This document shows, piece by piece, positions 13,601 through 32,098 of a DNA stretch of 64,000 nucleotides (position 1 is its first letter; every line of letters starts with the position of its first letter). A program made the translations under genes and the position numbers. Origin of the DNA: Antennarius striatus (taxonomy: Eukaryota; Chordata; Actinopteri; Lophiiformes; Antennariidae); NCBI RefSeq assembly GCF_040054535.1, contig NC_090779.1, forward strand, positions 21,813,001 to 21,877,000. The letters run 5' to 3'. The notes beneath the pieces are model-generated. The model made no database searches. It was not told the DNA's origin and was given only the letters and a program-made list of their open reading frames with translations.

Positions 13601-16600
13601 GGATGCTGAACCCAACCAAGCCCAAAGAGCTCCTGTCATCGTCAGAACAGGCCAAGTCGGTCATTATGGCAAAGGGAGAGGATTCTAAACCCCCTACTGC
13701 TCAGCCCGAGGGTCTGAAGATGAAGTTGAGCGAAGCAGGGCATCATGGGAAAGAGGAAGCTAAGGCAGGGCTGGAGTCGGGAAGGCCAGTGGTTGTTGAG
13801 CCAGCCATGTGGTACAGACAGGTAACTGCTGTCACACACTGAACACACTCATCGTCTAGTGAGGTAGACTAGAAAACTGTTAAAGTTTAATCAACCCAGT
13901 TAGGATGACGTCACAGACTCACTGGTTCATGCTCCACTTTTACACACTCACTATAATGTCTGTAGAGAGGCGGAGCTTGTTTCACCTGAGGAAACACCTG
14001 GTTGTTGAAAAGATGAATAGTGAACATAATGGGTAACATTTCCCCTGTAGCTGCAGCTAATGTTGGCACGTCTGCTGTCAGTGGTGCAGCTAATGTTAGC
14101 ATGTTTGCTGCCAGAACTGTTTGTTCGGAGAGAGTTGAATCCTTTCTGAAAACATAAAATTAAGTCATGACAACTTCATGATATCATCATGTCATTAATT
14201 AGCTGTTTAAAGTTGTTGTTAGAAATAACTGGACTTTTTTTTCATTGTATTGGATGAAATTAGCGTAACTTGTTTTTTTCAGGGGTATTCACTTCAAATA
14301 GGCTCTGATTCCTTCCAAATTACCTTCCAATTTTTTATTCAACAGCTAAAAGAGCCTTTCGGTCTCTTTAGTAAGTAACCAGTATGGTATACTGTGTAGG
14401 ATTTACAGGACGTCCTGCTGTGGTAGTAAATAAAGTAGACAGATAGCGATGCGGTTTCTTCTTTTGATGAACAGACTAGATGCTAACATGGCTTTTCCCC
14501 AATGTTTCTGTGCAGGAGCCGGATTCGCGCCTGTGGCCGTACGTCTACCCCAACAAATACTCTGACGCTCCCAAGCAGCAGGAGGAGGAGCGATGGAAGG
14601 AGGACAGAGACAGAGAACGCGACAGGAAGGGGAAGGAGGAGAGGCAGCGGCTGAAGGAGGGCCTCCAGAAAGAGGAGGCCAAGGAAGGGGCGGAGGGCAG
14701 GACTCATCCGCCTTCAGAGGAGCACCGAGGAGGTGGCAAGGAGGCCCGACCCCCCCATATACAGTTTTCCCCCTTGGCCCAGCACCAGGGCTACATGCCC
14801 TACATGCACGGACCTTACGCCTACAGCCATGGCTACGAGCCCAGCCACCCCAGCTACAGAAGCATGCCGTCAGTCATGATGCAGAACTACCCTGGTAAGT
14901 AGGAGGCATAACGAAAAAAATAACTACTTATCTACTGATCCATGATCAGTTCTCATAGCTCATCATAAAAATAATAAAAGGCAAAACCAGATAGTTGTGT
15001 TTCATCATCATTAGTGTGTTTTTAAGCTGCAATAAGAACTGAACCCAAACAGAAAGGAAGAAAAATAATAGGAAAGATATCAGTAAGAAATAATCAGCTC
15101 TGAGCCCCTTTCTGTATCCAGTGGTGATGGGTAGGCTGACAGGTGAAGTTAGACTGGAATCCCCATGGACCATGATGTTTGCAGATGACATTGTGATCTG
15201 CAGTGAAAGCAAGAACCAGATGGAGGAACATTTATAGAGCTTGTGGTTCGTGTTGGAGAGGAATGAAGATAAGATGAGTGTGGGAAGGAGGTGAAGAAAT
15301 GGATCCAAGCAGACTGGAACGGGTGGAGGAAAGTGTCAGGTTTCTGATGGGACAGAAGAGTTTCTGCTAGAATGAAGGGCAAAGTTTATAAGACAGTGGT
15401 GACGACAGCCATGATGGATGGATTAAAGACAGTGGTGCTGAAAAGACAGGAAGTCCAGCTGGAGGGGGAGGTTCTCTAGTAGTGGTCAGGTTGAATCAGA
15501 TCAGAAATGAGCTCATCAGAGGCGCAGCCAAGGTGAGATGTTCTGGAGACAAAGTTAGAGAGAGCAGACGTCAATGGTTTGGACACTTCCAGAGGAGAGA
15601 TGGTGAGTATATTAGTAAAAGGGTGATGAGGATGGAGCTAGCAGGAAAGAAGACAAGAGGAAGACCAAAGAGAAGTTGGATGGATGTAGTGAGGGAAGAC
15701 ATAACGAAAGTTGTTGTTAGAGACAAATATGCAGAAGATAAGCTGACACTGAAAATGAATGACATGATGGGACAAGCCAAAAGAAAAAATAGGAATCAAT
15801 AATAATGAACAGCTCTGTGAACGCATTAACATCAGTTTTCACTCCAGATGTCTAGATTTGTCGACCGCCGAATGACGATTGATGTCAGCTGTCCCTCAGA
15901 CGTGTCTCTCCCCTCAGGCTCGTATCTGCCCACCGGGTACTCCTTCCCTTCATACGGAGGGAAGGTGGCAGCTGGGGAGGAGGGCGAGAAGCCATCCAGG
16001 TCCAGTCCCACCACAAAGCCATCCAGTGAGGCCAAAGCTCTGGACCTGCTGCAGCAGCACGCCAGCCAGTACAAGAGCAAATCCCCCTCCATCCAGGACA
16101 ACAAGCCCCAGCTGGACCGAGACCGGGACAGAGAGAGGGAGCTGGACCGACCGCGGTCCTCTCCTTCGCAACGCATCCTGCCTCCTCATCATCACCTGGG
16201 ATACCCTCTCCTGTCAGGACAGTACGACCTGTCATACGCCTCAGGTGAGATTCACGGCATCACCATCACGTCAGTTCGTCCATGTAGATAATTCCATCGG
16301 TGATGCAAAAGATCCTGAAAGTTCCGCCCAAATGATCAAATCTCAGTTGTCAATCACGAAATTGATTAACCAAACTCATTCATCAGCCAATGCTGTAGAC
16401 ATGCTAACGGTAGCAGACATGCAGCCAGCTCTACAGTTGTCCGTGGAGAGATGAGCCCTCTGAGGCGTCAATAACGGCATATCAGGATTTCATTAATTAG
16501 TGCAGGTAGTTCTCAACATACAAACACAGTTGGTTCCGAGAGGTTGTTCATAAGCTGAATTTGTAAGTCATTGTTTATTCAATTTTAATCTATAATCGAA

Positions 16601-17318
16601 ATCTGAGGTCATTTAAATGCCATTTCTACTCTAATTACAAAAGTACCATTCCCTAAGACTTACCAGAAACAATTACAGGACATAAAAACAACACTTAATA
16701 AAATAACATACAGGTACAGGTCGTTTCGAGTTGTCATTCTTGATTATATGTCAGTTTTCAAAAAAAGTACACTGAGAAATACAAGTCATTTTTACGCCTT
16801 TGCTTTATCATCCATGATAAACAGTTAAGTATCCATGGGGGTATGAAGGAGGCTCACAGAGACAACAAACAACAGCAACAAGGGAAGTTGAGTGTTGCAG
16901 CTGCGAGAAAGTAGCAGTGCTGCCCCCACGTGGGTTTGAGGTAGAAAGTGGAACTGCCGAAGAATAGTCGGCTATGGTGACGCACGTTTGTTCGTATCTC
17001 CGAATGTTTGTATCTTGAGGACTACTTGTAGATACAATCCTTTTTACAGAGCTGATCTCGTACCGGACCCAGGTACTGCTGATCAAGCAGATCCAGTCCT
17101 GGATCAAAAATGCCATCCGTCTTCATTTATTGCTTTGACGTGTCTGTCGATGTGATTGAGCGCTTTATGGATTAAAGTTTGATTCATGTCAGTGTTTTAG
17201 ACTTGGGTGCGATTCATGTCGGCCATGTTGGATCTGTCTCACAGGTCTTTCCTCCTCAGCCATCGTCGCGAGTCAGCAGGCGTCTGCCCCCTCGATGTAC
17301 CCCCCCGCACGGAGGTGA
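7666..17318 (+). CDS. znf609: Zinc finger protein 609 (ZNF608/609 family)
   Basis: A large nuclear regulator; from family knowledge ZNF609 works with the cohesin loader NIPBL and with Integrator. Seven coding exons join in frame: 7666-8394, 10763-10988, 11107-11194, 11658-13821, 14516-14894, 15918-16244 and 17245-17318, giving about 1328 residues (human about 1411). All introns are GT-AG. The N-terminus [14 protein letters not shown] and the block [13 protein letters not shown]-like (here [13 protein letters not shown]) are family hallmarks, as is [12 protein letters not shown] in exon 2. One C2H2 finger lies at about residues 487-510 (C487, C492, H505, H510). Long Lys/Glu/Pro/Ser-rich disordered stretches follow, and the protein ends SMYPPARR, like the human one. 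ATG 7666 was chosen because homology starts there, although the frame is open upstream to 7615. The paralogue ZNF608 is less likely. Whether this is the a or b fish copy is unknown. Confidence 0.95.
9571..9614. repeat. Perfect 18-bp hairpin in znf609 intron
   Basis: 9571-9588 is the exact reverse complement of 9597-9614, separated by the 8-nt loop gccatcag. It is transcribed within the znf609 intron. Confidence 0.85.
10093..10120. repeat. GC-rich 12-bp hairpin in znf609 intron
   Basis: Arms 10093-10104 and 10109-10120 (ggatacccccca and its complement) flank a cccc loop. After one mismatch the flanks ttttgt and acaaaa can pair as well, lengthening the stem. Confidence 0.8.
15100..15802 (+). 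mobile_element. Decayed RTE-like non-LTR retrotransposon fragment
   Basis: In znf609 intron 5 the + strand encodes [11 protein letters not shown], the FADD-box (catalytic motif C) of a LINE reverse transcriptase. Several stops follow, then a 106-codon open piece at 15482-15802 reading [19 protein letters not shown] and [14 protein letters not shown], the usual C-terminal end of fish RTE/Rex-type LINE proteins. The endonuclease and most of the RT are absent and the frame is broken before 15482, so the copy is 5'-truncated and dead. It lies in the sense direction of the host gene. Clade assignment is by resemblance only. Confidence 0.7.
16503..17031. mobile_element. MITE-like DNA transposon, pogo/Tigger type
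   Basis: The left end (caggtagttctcaacataca) and the reverse complement of the right end (tacaagtagtcctcaagata) share a terminal inverted repeat of about 20 bp with two or three differences. The element is about 530 bp with no transposase ORF, which fits a non-autonomous copy in the last znf609 intron. The motif 'cag-tagtcctca' recalls Tigger-type ends; that is inference. Confidence 0.55.
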
Positions 17319-18049
17319 GAGTGGTAAGACACACACAGGCAAACACACACACCCACATCTGGTTACATTTGCAGTGTATAGCTCATGTTGCAGTGCCACC
17401 TAGTGGTCAGACATTTCCATCAAGGACAACAGCACGCCTGAATTTGCACAAAAACCATAGAAAGCAAAAAAAAAAAAGTGATTTTGAAGCTCCTCTCATC
17501 CATGCAGGCACACCTGATTGGCTGACCTCCACCCTGCCAAGAGTCATGTGACCGGTTCACATGAAGAAGCGTTTCTGTGTCAGCATCAATTCAATGGTGT
17601 TTAGTTTGATTTCTCCACCTGGACGTCCAGTCAGACGCTCCGCCCTCCCACTGGACAGCTATGCCTTCAGGAGGCGGTTCTTCTGGATCCGCTGTCCCCA
17701 CTGGTCCTGCTGGCTGCAGACCGGCCCAGGGATGACAGGGATGACCCGAACGGTGGAGACACGTCAGGAGTCTTGTTTGTAGACGGACGCGGTGATGGCT
17801 CTGGTCTGCAGTGGCGTTCTGCTGTAGAACGGAGCCTCACTGCTTGCCGGTTCAACCAGGCTTCAGCGAGTTCCAGCAGGTTTTTCCAAGCGGCGATGTT
17901 GTCACTGGTTCACCTGGAAGAATCTCAGCTTCACAGGAGATTAAAATACCGCGGATGGAGGACGGACCAATCAGAGAGTAGCATGCTCAGACTCAGCAGC
18001 AGCATCAGACTCCACCTCCTCCGTGTATAACTGTACTGTACTTCTTGGT

Positions 18050-18080
18050 TTGTGTGTGTATGTCTGTGTGTGTGCGTGTG

Positions 18081-18122
<42 letters not shown>

Positions 18123-18127
18123 TGTGT
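18050..18127 (+). repeat. (TG)n microsatellite in znf609 3' UTR
   Basis: A TG run with a few CG and TATG interruptions lies after the znf609 stop and before the likely poly(A) signal at 18241. Confidence 0.85.
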
Positions 18128-18240
18128 AAATACTGTACAGAGGAATTATTTTAAAGAGCCTGTTGGATGCTGTTGGATTTCCTACTCTTCTTTTTGTCTG
18201 GTCGCCTCCGCCTCTGTTTTTCTACCGTTGTTGATCTGAT

Positions 18241-18246
18241 ATTAAA
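18241..18246 (+). terminator. Probable znf609 polyadenylation signal ATTAAA
   Basis: ATTAAA lies 920 bases past the znf609 stop, before the sequence changes to AT-rich intergenic DNA. Whether the 17319-18240 stretch is one continuous 3' UTR or contains a further intron is not shown. Confidence 0.4.
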
Positions 18247-19149
18247 TCTGTAGCTGGTGGAACACTCCCACAATCTTTGTCCTCCTTTTTATTTCCCTGA
18301 AATACGCAACCGTCGCTGAACAGTGTCAGTTTCCTGTTTCTGTTGAATTTATCATAGGAAAACCAGGATGTGATGACTAAAGTGTCAAAAATGTTTTCTA
18401 ATCTCGAATATTTTTTAAAACATTTGTGTTGTCATAAAAGTAATGGGTTTTTTTTCTAAAACACCAGAACTAATGTCATCACACCTTCAGAGTCAACATT
18501 ACTATCTGTTTCTTGCATTTTTAGATTCTTACGTAATATGAAGTTATCTGTAAATGCGTGGTGCAAAAGCATGCTCCTACTCTGAAATTCTGTTTTTAAT
18601 GTGTAATTTTTTTTTTTTGATGATGACATGTTTCAAATACAAAGACCCAAACAGGCAGCCTTTAAGGTAAAGTTAATAATGCTCACCCTCCAGATTGTAG
18701 TGGGTCTAAATTTTTCCGTCAACTTCTGTTCGTTTCAAAGGATTTTATTCTGGGATGTTTAAAGTCTAATAAAAATTCAAGAACAGATCCAGAACAGAAC
18801 GAATATCTTAAAAACAGATGTTAGAACACATGCTGTCCATGCAGAAACACAAACAGCTGATGGAAGCCTTCTTGATCTCTCTGTGTAATGTGTGTGTTTG
18901 ACCACCGGGTGGCGCTAGTGCCAGTTGCTGCTTGAAGAAAGGGGCGGTCCTGTGTTTTTAACATGCGGACATTTCTCTCGACTGCTACCTTTTGAGAACC
19001 ACCGCCTGCAGACTGGAAACAGACATTTGTTCTTTCATTTCCATCTCAATCCTGGTCGCAGCGTTTCACTTCCAGTTATCCTGTCTTCGTGCTTTTATTT
19101 TGAAGGGTACTTCCGCCTTTCCCTCCGTTCCCTGATAACGGTTTTAACG

Positions 19150-19261
19150 TAACGGGTGAACCGTAGAGGGGCGCGAGCCGCGGCAGCATCATCCCACACC
19201 TGACCGGACACCGGACACCCACCAGCGGACCTGATTGAAGACAACCCGGGAGGTCAGACTG
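19150..19261 (+). promoter_or_regulatory. Possible non-coding first exon and promoter of gramd2a
   Basis: A GC-richer patch ends in AGACTG followed by a good donor (gtatgt at 19262). It sits about 800 bases before the first coding exon, whose acceptor is at 20033. No TATA box was seen. This is inferred from the donor and base composition only. Confidence 0.3.
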
Positions 19262-20036
19262 GTATGTACATTTGTGAGGTGGATGTGCTGTAGTGACGTC
19301 ACACTGCACTGTAACAAGTAATCTGGAATGTAACTATTACAGTACTACAAGTACTGTACTAGCAGTAGCAATATCACTGGTAGTATATACTTTTCTCAGT
19401 GGTAGTGATACTAAGAGTATCTGATGTAACGGCAGTAATAGTACTAATAGTTTTAATAGTACTAATACTAATAGGATCATTAGAAGTGAAAAATTCTGCA
19501 CATTTTCTTGTGCTTTCTGCTTCAGTTCAGTGATAAATGCTTTTATTTTGGTGCACTTTCATTTTCAGCCACAGCATGAAAATGAAAATGTGGAATTTGT
19601 TACTGGAAATATTTACTGTATTTAGATCAGGTTCAGTGTCTGTTGGTGGAATCTGCTGAAGAAACCCATCTGATAGAAATCCTGTACAGTATTACAGTAT
19701 TGATTCTGCAGCATTGCACACCCTGGATCCAAGCAGCCTCTTTTGCTGCTGTTGCCATGGCAACAGAGGAGAGAACGTCCTGCTGCCTTGTGAAATACCC
19801 TCCTACATCTGACTGAAGGAGACAGTACCAGCACTCGTGCTTTAATGGTGCCGCCCACAGGGTGATCCTGATGCTGGTGGACCCTCTCTGGTGGAACTGG
19901 TACTGGTGCTGACCCGGTCTGAGCCGGGCTTTGGTTCTGGCTCCACACTGAACATGATGTCGGCGTGACGACGCGTGACAACACAGACGTCTGTTTCTAT
20001 GGTTTCACCAACATTCTGACCTCCAGGCCACAGGTG

Positions 20037-25494
<5,458 letters not shown>

Positions 25495-26847
25495 CACTAG
25501 TTAAAAAGAAAACCACTTCCATAGACTTCCCACTAGGGGGCGGCAGAAAGCAGTCTCTGAGGGAGACGAGGATGAACTCTGACCTCACCGTAATGAGGCG
25601 ACCCTGGAGGTGTGACAGTAGTTAACAGAGGCCGCAGCGGAGCCCTGAGGGAATAATCCCTCTGATCAAAGTGGTTGTGGAGGAAAAGTCAGTTCCACAA
25701 AGATTTTATTTGTTCCCGTTTTACTGAAATGTAAACAAAAAAATAAACTTTAAAGGAAAATGTTCTGAAGTGACTGAAGATGTCATGAAATATAACAGAC
25801 GTGTGAAATGGAAAATGTTAAAACCGATGAAAATAATGGAAATCTCCAAGCCTTACAGAGAAAACACTGATGTTCTGATCACTGATTAGTTCATGGTGGA
25901 TAGTTTCTCAGGTCACCATGGAAACTATTTAGAATAAAAACATTAGAATCTGTGGCAATTGCTGTTTTTAACACGAAGTGTTTTGTCTCAATAAGTCATT
26001 AATAGAGGATATTTTGTCTTCATTCTACTGATTTTACATCGTTCTGTTCACTCTAAACATTTTTTTCATTTTAATAGTTTATAACAAATAATTCTGCAAT
26101 TACAAACAATATCAGTGAGTCCCTACAGACTATATTTTAATAGCAATTTTATTGTCATTTTATTTTGATTTGAATTTTTTACATTGTTTTGATTATTGTG
26201 CTGTATTTAATTCACACAGCTATCTATCAGCTTCACTCATCAATTACTTGTTAAGACACTAAACAATGTAAAAATGACTGTCTTTAGTCACAACGGACGC
26301 ATCATTACGTCAGGAACACTTAGGGATTGAATTTCTGGATGAGTTTTTAACCTCATCTTGTCTGCAAATCATTTTGGCCAAATCAGAAGTGAGGGGAACT
26401 GCTTGCATGGCCCTGCATAAACTTCAGAAACATTCGCATATCAGCAGAATCTAGCGGTTCTCCAGCAGGTTGACCCTTCAGAAACAGAGTGGCTTGTGGG
26501 TAAACACAAACACATCACAGTGCTGGTGAGGAGCAGTCTGTCTAGGAGACTGAAGCAGATGGTTTAGGGTTATATTGGGCTTAGTTTCGTCTTCAGTTTT
26601 AGTTAGTAATGCCCAAACAGAACATCTTCACTGAGCTCAGCAGAACCAGAGTGAACGCTATGAAAACCTGACGCTGGAGTCTTCCCACCGTGGATCTGTG
26701 TCCTAATACTTCCCCTTGTTCAGATTAGCAGTGTCCTTTTCTTGTTTCTCGTCTTCCATCTTGGAATTTTCTTTCCTGTCATCTGCTCTTCTTTTCCATG
26801 GGTTAAAACTGCTCCTAAAGTTTACTGTCATCCATTGGCTCCTCCAT
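25495..26847. other. gramd2a / prr5l convergent intergenic region
   Basis: This stretch contains the 3' ends of two converging genes. An AATAAA at 25742-25747 is a plausible gramd2a poly(A) signal. The rest is AT-rich, and I see no further gene. Confidence 0.6.
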
Positions 26848-28232
26848 CTAGCAGGTGACTCGTCCTCTGGGAGACTCCACTGTGTCCGGTTGGCTGTAAA
26901 ACAGACTGGGTTTCAAAAACCTTGTGCCTCCCTCTCGTCCTCCCACACCGTTTGCCTCTGTCCCAGCATGCATCCTGCCTGCAGATGTGAGCAGCTGCGT
27001 GTCTGACTGCACGTTGGCCACCGTATGGCGCCGCATGCAGGACTTCTCCAGATAGGCCTCGCCCTCCTGCTCCACCAGAGGAGCCAGAGATGAGGAGTCA
27101 GAGGAGTTGTGATGCTGAGTGACAGTGATCTCTGGATGGTAGGGATCGCCTAGTGATGACCCTGACGACGGCTGAGGGTGGGACTCTGGGTGAAAAGACA
27201 GAAAATCAAAATGTTAAATGTAAGTTGATCTTTCCCTCCCCTCCATGTTGATATAAGAAAGATATAACCCCAACCCTATGAGAAAATGGATGATGTCACC
27301 AGAGAGATGTCATGAAAATTAATATTTCATCAATAAGAGCGTTGGGCTTCGGTGAGATAACATATCCAATGTATTCAGTGTCTTGCATTATATTCCTGTT
27401 TAGCACTACTATATCTTTAAAAGTTTAATTAGAACTGGCCCTTCCTGAATAATGATCACAGTATTATCCTGACAGAGTGGCTTCTTGCTGGTTCCAGTCA
27501 CAGCAGGGATCGGGACTGGGATCTTAATCAGGCTTTAGCAGCAACAAGGACTTAACCGCCGCCGTGAGCCTCTTTACCTCCTTAAAGGAATTAATGTTGC
27601 TTTGGGGAGCAACACCCAGCAGTTACAGTCGGGTCAGTTGAGACATTCTTATTTAAATGGGACATTTTGAGTCAGTCCATAGGCGAGGATCCAGGTCTTT
27701 ACCACGTATGTCTGTCAACTACGCTGATTAGCAGCACATAATCCTGGTGTACATGCAGTTTACACCCAACGCAGAAGTTGTCGCAAATAAATTGTTGTTG
27801 AACATAAACAAGCCTAAAGAAGAACATTTGTACAAATTAAAACAGATTACTGTCAAAATAAATATAGTCTGAGCAAAATGTTCAAGGAGTTAAGTTGCTC
27901 AGAGGAATGAAAGGAATACTACATTTATACCCTAAAATTTCCTTCTCTCTCTCCTTCCTTATCTCCTTCCCTCCATTCCTCTGTCCCAACTGCCTGCCTG
28001 CAGTTTTATTTCTTCAGACATTAACTTCAGAGACAGTAAGGATGTGGATACCAAACACCATCTGTTTCCGGTCCTGCAGAATGTTGCTGAGATACGGCGA
28101 CACAACAAGCTCCACCAGACGCTCCAACTGGTAATACTCCACACCGGGACCCCCAGACTCATGGATCCCCTGAGACGAGGAGATGACGTGAAATTAATCA
28201 AAGGACGCCATTAAAAAGAGATAAATTAACCT

Positions 28233-28302
<70 letters not shown>

Positions 28303-31300
28303 CTGCAGCACCAGCAGCATCTGTGTGACAGCTGGAGGGATATAAACTGCAATTCCCAGACTCTCCTCTAGATGGAGCTTCAACAACACCAGGTCTCTAA
28401 AGGCGAGCAGTGCCATCTGCCTCACTGACAGCTCCTGTCCCTGAACGTACCACGGAGACCCCATAAGATTAATTTACTGACCTCTGACCTCAAAGGGTCC
28501 CGTGGGGATGGAGGGAAAAGAAAACTAGACCCTACAGCTAATAATAATAATAGAAAATGGCAGATTAGCAAAGCATTGACTTAGAGGCAGCAGCTTCCTT
28601 TGAAGTTCTCAGTCTTGGAACACACAGCAAAGGATAATCAAGATGAAATATTTGGGTTCTAATAATTATTTACAGTTTATTCTGTGAAACATAGCATTCA
28701 CTGGCTTAAAGCTAGCTCTATATCTGTATGATGTGTGTTTACCTGGACAGGGTAAAAGATGGCCTGAAGTGCTGGGAGGATCTCCATGAAGAATTTGTCC
28801 CACATATCAGCGAGGACGACGAGCTGCTCGTCACCTAGGGGACACTGAATATGGTTACCATGTAAACACACTGCAAACAACAAGAGAGCATGTCCTTGTG
28901 CTTTGAGGAGGAAATGACCTTGTTAAGACTGAAATCAGTGTTTCTGTTCTGATATCGAGAAAACTACATGTCATTACGTCAGACCAAAACTGATTGGCTC
29001 CTTAATCTTAATACAGGAGCGAGGTAACCAGCAGCTGACAATAGAAAGCTCAATGTCCCATCAGGACTGATGCCAGAATCTGAATATCATGCAATAATAC
29101 AAATGATCGCATCAATCACATAATGTCCTATTTTCATTAATTCATTCATTCATCTTCTTGAATTGGCGACTCTTCCAGAGTGTACCCTGCCTTTCGCCTG
29201 TAACCAGCTGGGATAGGCTCCAGCATAACCCACGACCCGTATTTCGGATAAGCGGCTGAAGATGAATGGATGGATGGATGGATGGATGGAGGGTTGGAGG
29301 GATGGATGGAGAGTTGGAGGGATGGATGGAGGGATGGATGGATGGATGGAGGGATGGATGGATGGATGGATGGAGGGTTGGAGGGGTTGATGGATTGACG
29401 GATGGATTTGCTCTGTTCTCACCGGAGTGGAGCTGGACCTGATCCAGGATTTCAGACAGACCTCGAGTCAGCAGCTGGTTCTGAAACAGAGCAATCACCA
29501 ATTCATTATTTATCTTTGGTTCTCAGGATTTGAGTTATGGCCATTGGTTCTTCTGTTCTGGGCCTTCAAGTTGTACTTCTATGGATCTGGTTCCACAGTT
29601 CTGGTGTTTTGGTGTTTTGGTTCTGACTCTATGGATCAGATCCATGACATGATTTATTATCTTTTTGTGAAGAGCTGTTGCTGCGTTTCAAATCTACGCA
29701 ATGAACAAACAAAAACATGAGACTCCAGAGGTTAAAGGTCAAAGAAGCAGCTTCCCAGAGTTCAGCTCTGCAGGGACAGGATGGACACACTGTCAGGATG
29801 TGAGCAGAAGACAGGAAGATTTCTGTCCCTGCGTCTCTGAGCAGGATGCTGATCTCCACCTTTGCTGGGGGAACAAATATAAGGACAAGCAGCCGCTGAC
29901 TGACTGACGCTTCAGGCAGGAGGCAGCAATCAGATTAGTTTAATCACACTGAGCAGCTGCCACTTCGCTCAGAGCGGCTCTCGGGGAAGATTTCTCACGT
30001 CTGTTTGACCTCAGCAAGAAGTTTGGGCCTGAACCGAGCCGACTTTATATCACATCAATGCAAGACGTACGAGCTCAGTCATGTTTTGAGAGAATTCTGC
30101 CCTTGACAGAGATGCTGTTTAAGGTGTGTTTTTAATTAGCTACAGTGAACTATGCAACAAGACAGGTTGGTACAGCACACAGTCAGGTGGGAGCATCGGG
30201 GACTATTCCATTTAGAACACATGCAGGTCCTTGACGGTTCCTAGAATTCAGTACCCCGCTGGACTGTCTGTTCTTTACTCTGTGTAGTTACAGGAATTGA
30301 GTAATATACTGTACTGTATACATAAAATAGCGTCAAATTAATTAAATTGTTATCGCCTCACTTAGAGGTTTCATGGAGGGTTCAACTCTACATGAATCAG
30401 TGTTGCGCTGTATTATCACTTATTAGCGATAGTACAGCTAGCAGCTAGTCCTCAAATCATCTGACATCATGACATAACAACAGGAAACAAAGAGTGAAAT
30501 ACCTGGAAATAATCAGTGATGAAGGAGCCCATGTCCGTTTTCAGAAGCCACCTGTGCTGACAGGAAGGAAGAATAACGGTCACCATGTTTAGTCCTCATC
30601 ATCTGTGCGGTGGGGGTCGTATAAATGTCACGCTTACGTCCACACACCCAAACAAACACACTCGTCACGCTGCTTTCATATCAGCGTACACACGATGATC
30701 TAATATGAAACGTATGAAACATGCCAGCATTAATAGCTGATTTACTGAGAATGAGAAAATGGTCTTTTTGAATTTCATTAAATGAGTTCAAAGAAATAAA
30801 GTATTTATGCAAAAAGGTGACTCAGATGATGAAGAGAAGAGAGACAAGCATGGTTTTATGACCCGTGTGTTCTCTAACATGGACGTGTCCATAACATGGG
30901 GTAGAATACAAGGTTTCATGATAAAGATTAAGAAGATAAAGAAGAAGATTTGTTCACCTGATGCTCTCGTTGAGCGTGAACAGCTCGTTCACCTGCAGCG
31001 CCCCGCCCTGGAACACCTTGATCACAGCCGATTGGACGCTGAGGACAAACAGACAGATCAGGGCGGAGTTAACAGAGTATTATGGAAGACACTTCCTCTG
31101 TTATCTGGCTGGAGTTTTAACCCAGTTATGTAAAAAGAGAATCTACAAAAAAGTCCGTGAATAATTTGTTTTACGGAATGCAAAGTAAAGACAATCTTTT
31201 GGTTATTTAACTACCAATATCACAGCTTTTCCATTGATGGCATTTGTGGGATGATGTCATCCTACGATATGATTTTTTTTCTGATTATTTCACATTATAT

Positions 31301-32098
31301 TGATGAACGTGAGAATTTCTGTCCGATAAAATGTTTACATCCTAAACTTTAGAAATCTTTCTTAGTTATTTGTTCTCGGAACTGTTTGCCATTTAATCTA
31401 AACAGTTCCACGTGTGTGTGATTAGGATTGTAAACGTTCTGGCAGTTCATCGGTGTGTGACGGCCGTCTCCGACAGGACGTGGCTCAGCTACCACTTCCA
31501 CTTCCTGCTAAACATCCGGCTGGGAAACAGACCAAAGCCTCAGAGGAGGTTGTAACACCAGAGCCGATAAGAACACGTTCCTGCTCAGGCAGGAACGTGG
31601 GTCAGGACGTATCCGGACCAGCATACAGGCCATGACAGCTAGGTACCGGTCTGTGTATGTGTGTGTGATAAGTCCTCTAAATAGCACTAAAATAGCAGTA
31701 ACTTCAGGGTTTTGCAGGTCGGTGGTTCAATTATTTCCTGATTCAACCCTTTGTTCATCCTCAGATTTCCTTAAAGGAGTTTAAAGAACTTTCATGTTGC
31801 TTCCTCTGCTGTTACCTGATTTTTACAATAAACACACATCAACATATGACCTGGCCGTTGTATCCTAAACACCTGCTGATCATATCTGAGCTCCGGTTGT
31901 GGGACTATAATCCAGGTTTACTCAAGTTCAGCTCAAATATCTTAATCTGTTTCTTGTGTCCACAGCAGCTGCTCACCTGTTCCATACGCTGGTGTTGGAG
32001 ATCTGAATCGCAGTGGAGCTGGCGTGGAACCGGGCCAGGTCCGACAACACCGGCGAACTCATAAAACGAGGCCTGGGCCGCCGGAAAGATCCCATCAT
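26848..32098 (-). CDS. prr5l: Proline-rich protein 5-like (Protor-2), mTORC2 subunit
   Basis: PRR5L/Protor-2 binds Rictor in mTOR complex 2 (family knowledge). Minus-strand coding exons in order: 32098-31977, 31038-30958, 30551-30503, 29480-29423, 28834-28743, 28440-28303, 28169-28052 and 27185-26848; every junction keeps phase, giving 331 residues (human 368). The start [20 protein letters not shown] is nearly identical to human PRR5L. The HbrB-like core includes [48 protein letters not shown] and [12 protein letters not shown]. The tail [20 protein letters not shown] matches PRR5L rather than PRR5. The start is the first of two tandem ATGs; the exon has an acceptor at 32111-32112, so an upstream exon could add residues as in the longest human form. 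The donor of the 28052 exon (gtatcc) is weak and was chosen because it alone keeps phase. Confidence 0.93.
28235..28300 (-). repeat. (CA)33 run directly after a prr5l donor site
   Basis: On the coding (minus) strand the donor after ...LLVLQ reads GTACACAC and continues as about 33 CA repeats. The run therefore starts within the 5' splice site itself. Confidence 0.95.
29142..29405 (-). repeat. LINE-tail repeat plus (GGAT)n in prr5l intron
   Basis: The + strand reads ...gtaccctgcctttcgcc...gctgggataggctccag...ggataagcggctgaag and runs into (GGAT)n with GGAG and GGTT variants. This is a very common fish dispersed repeat, regarded as a LINE-type 3' tail with its microsatellite end. Confidence 0.75.
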
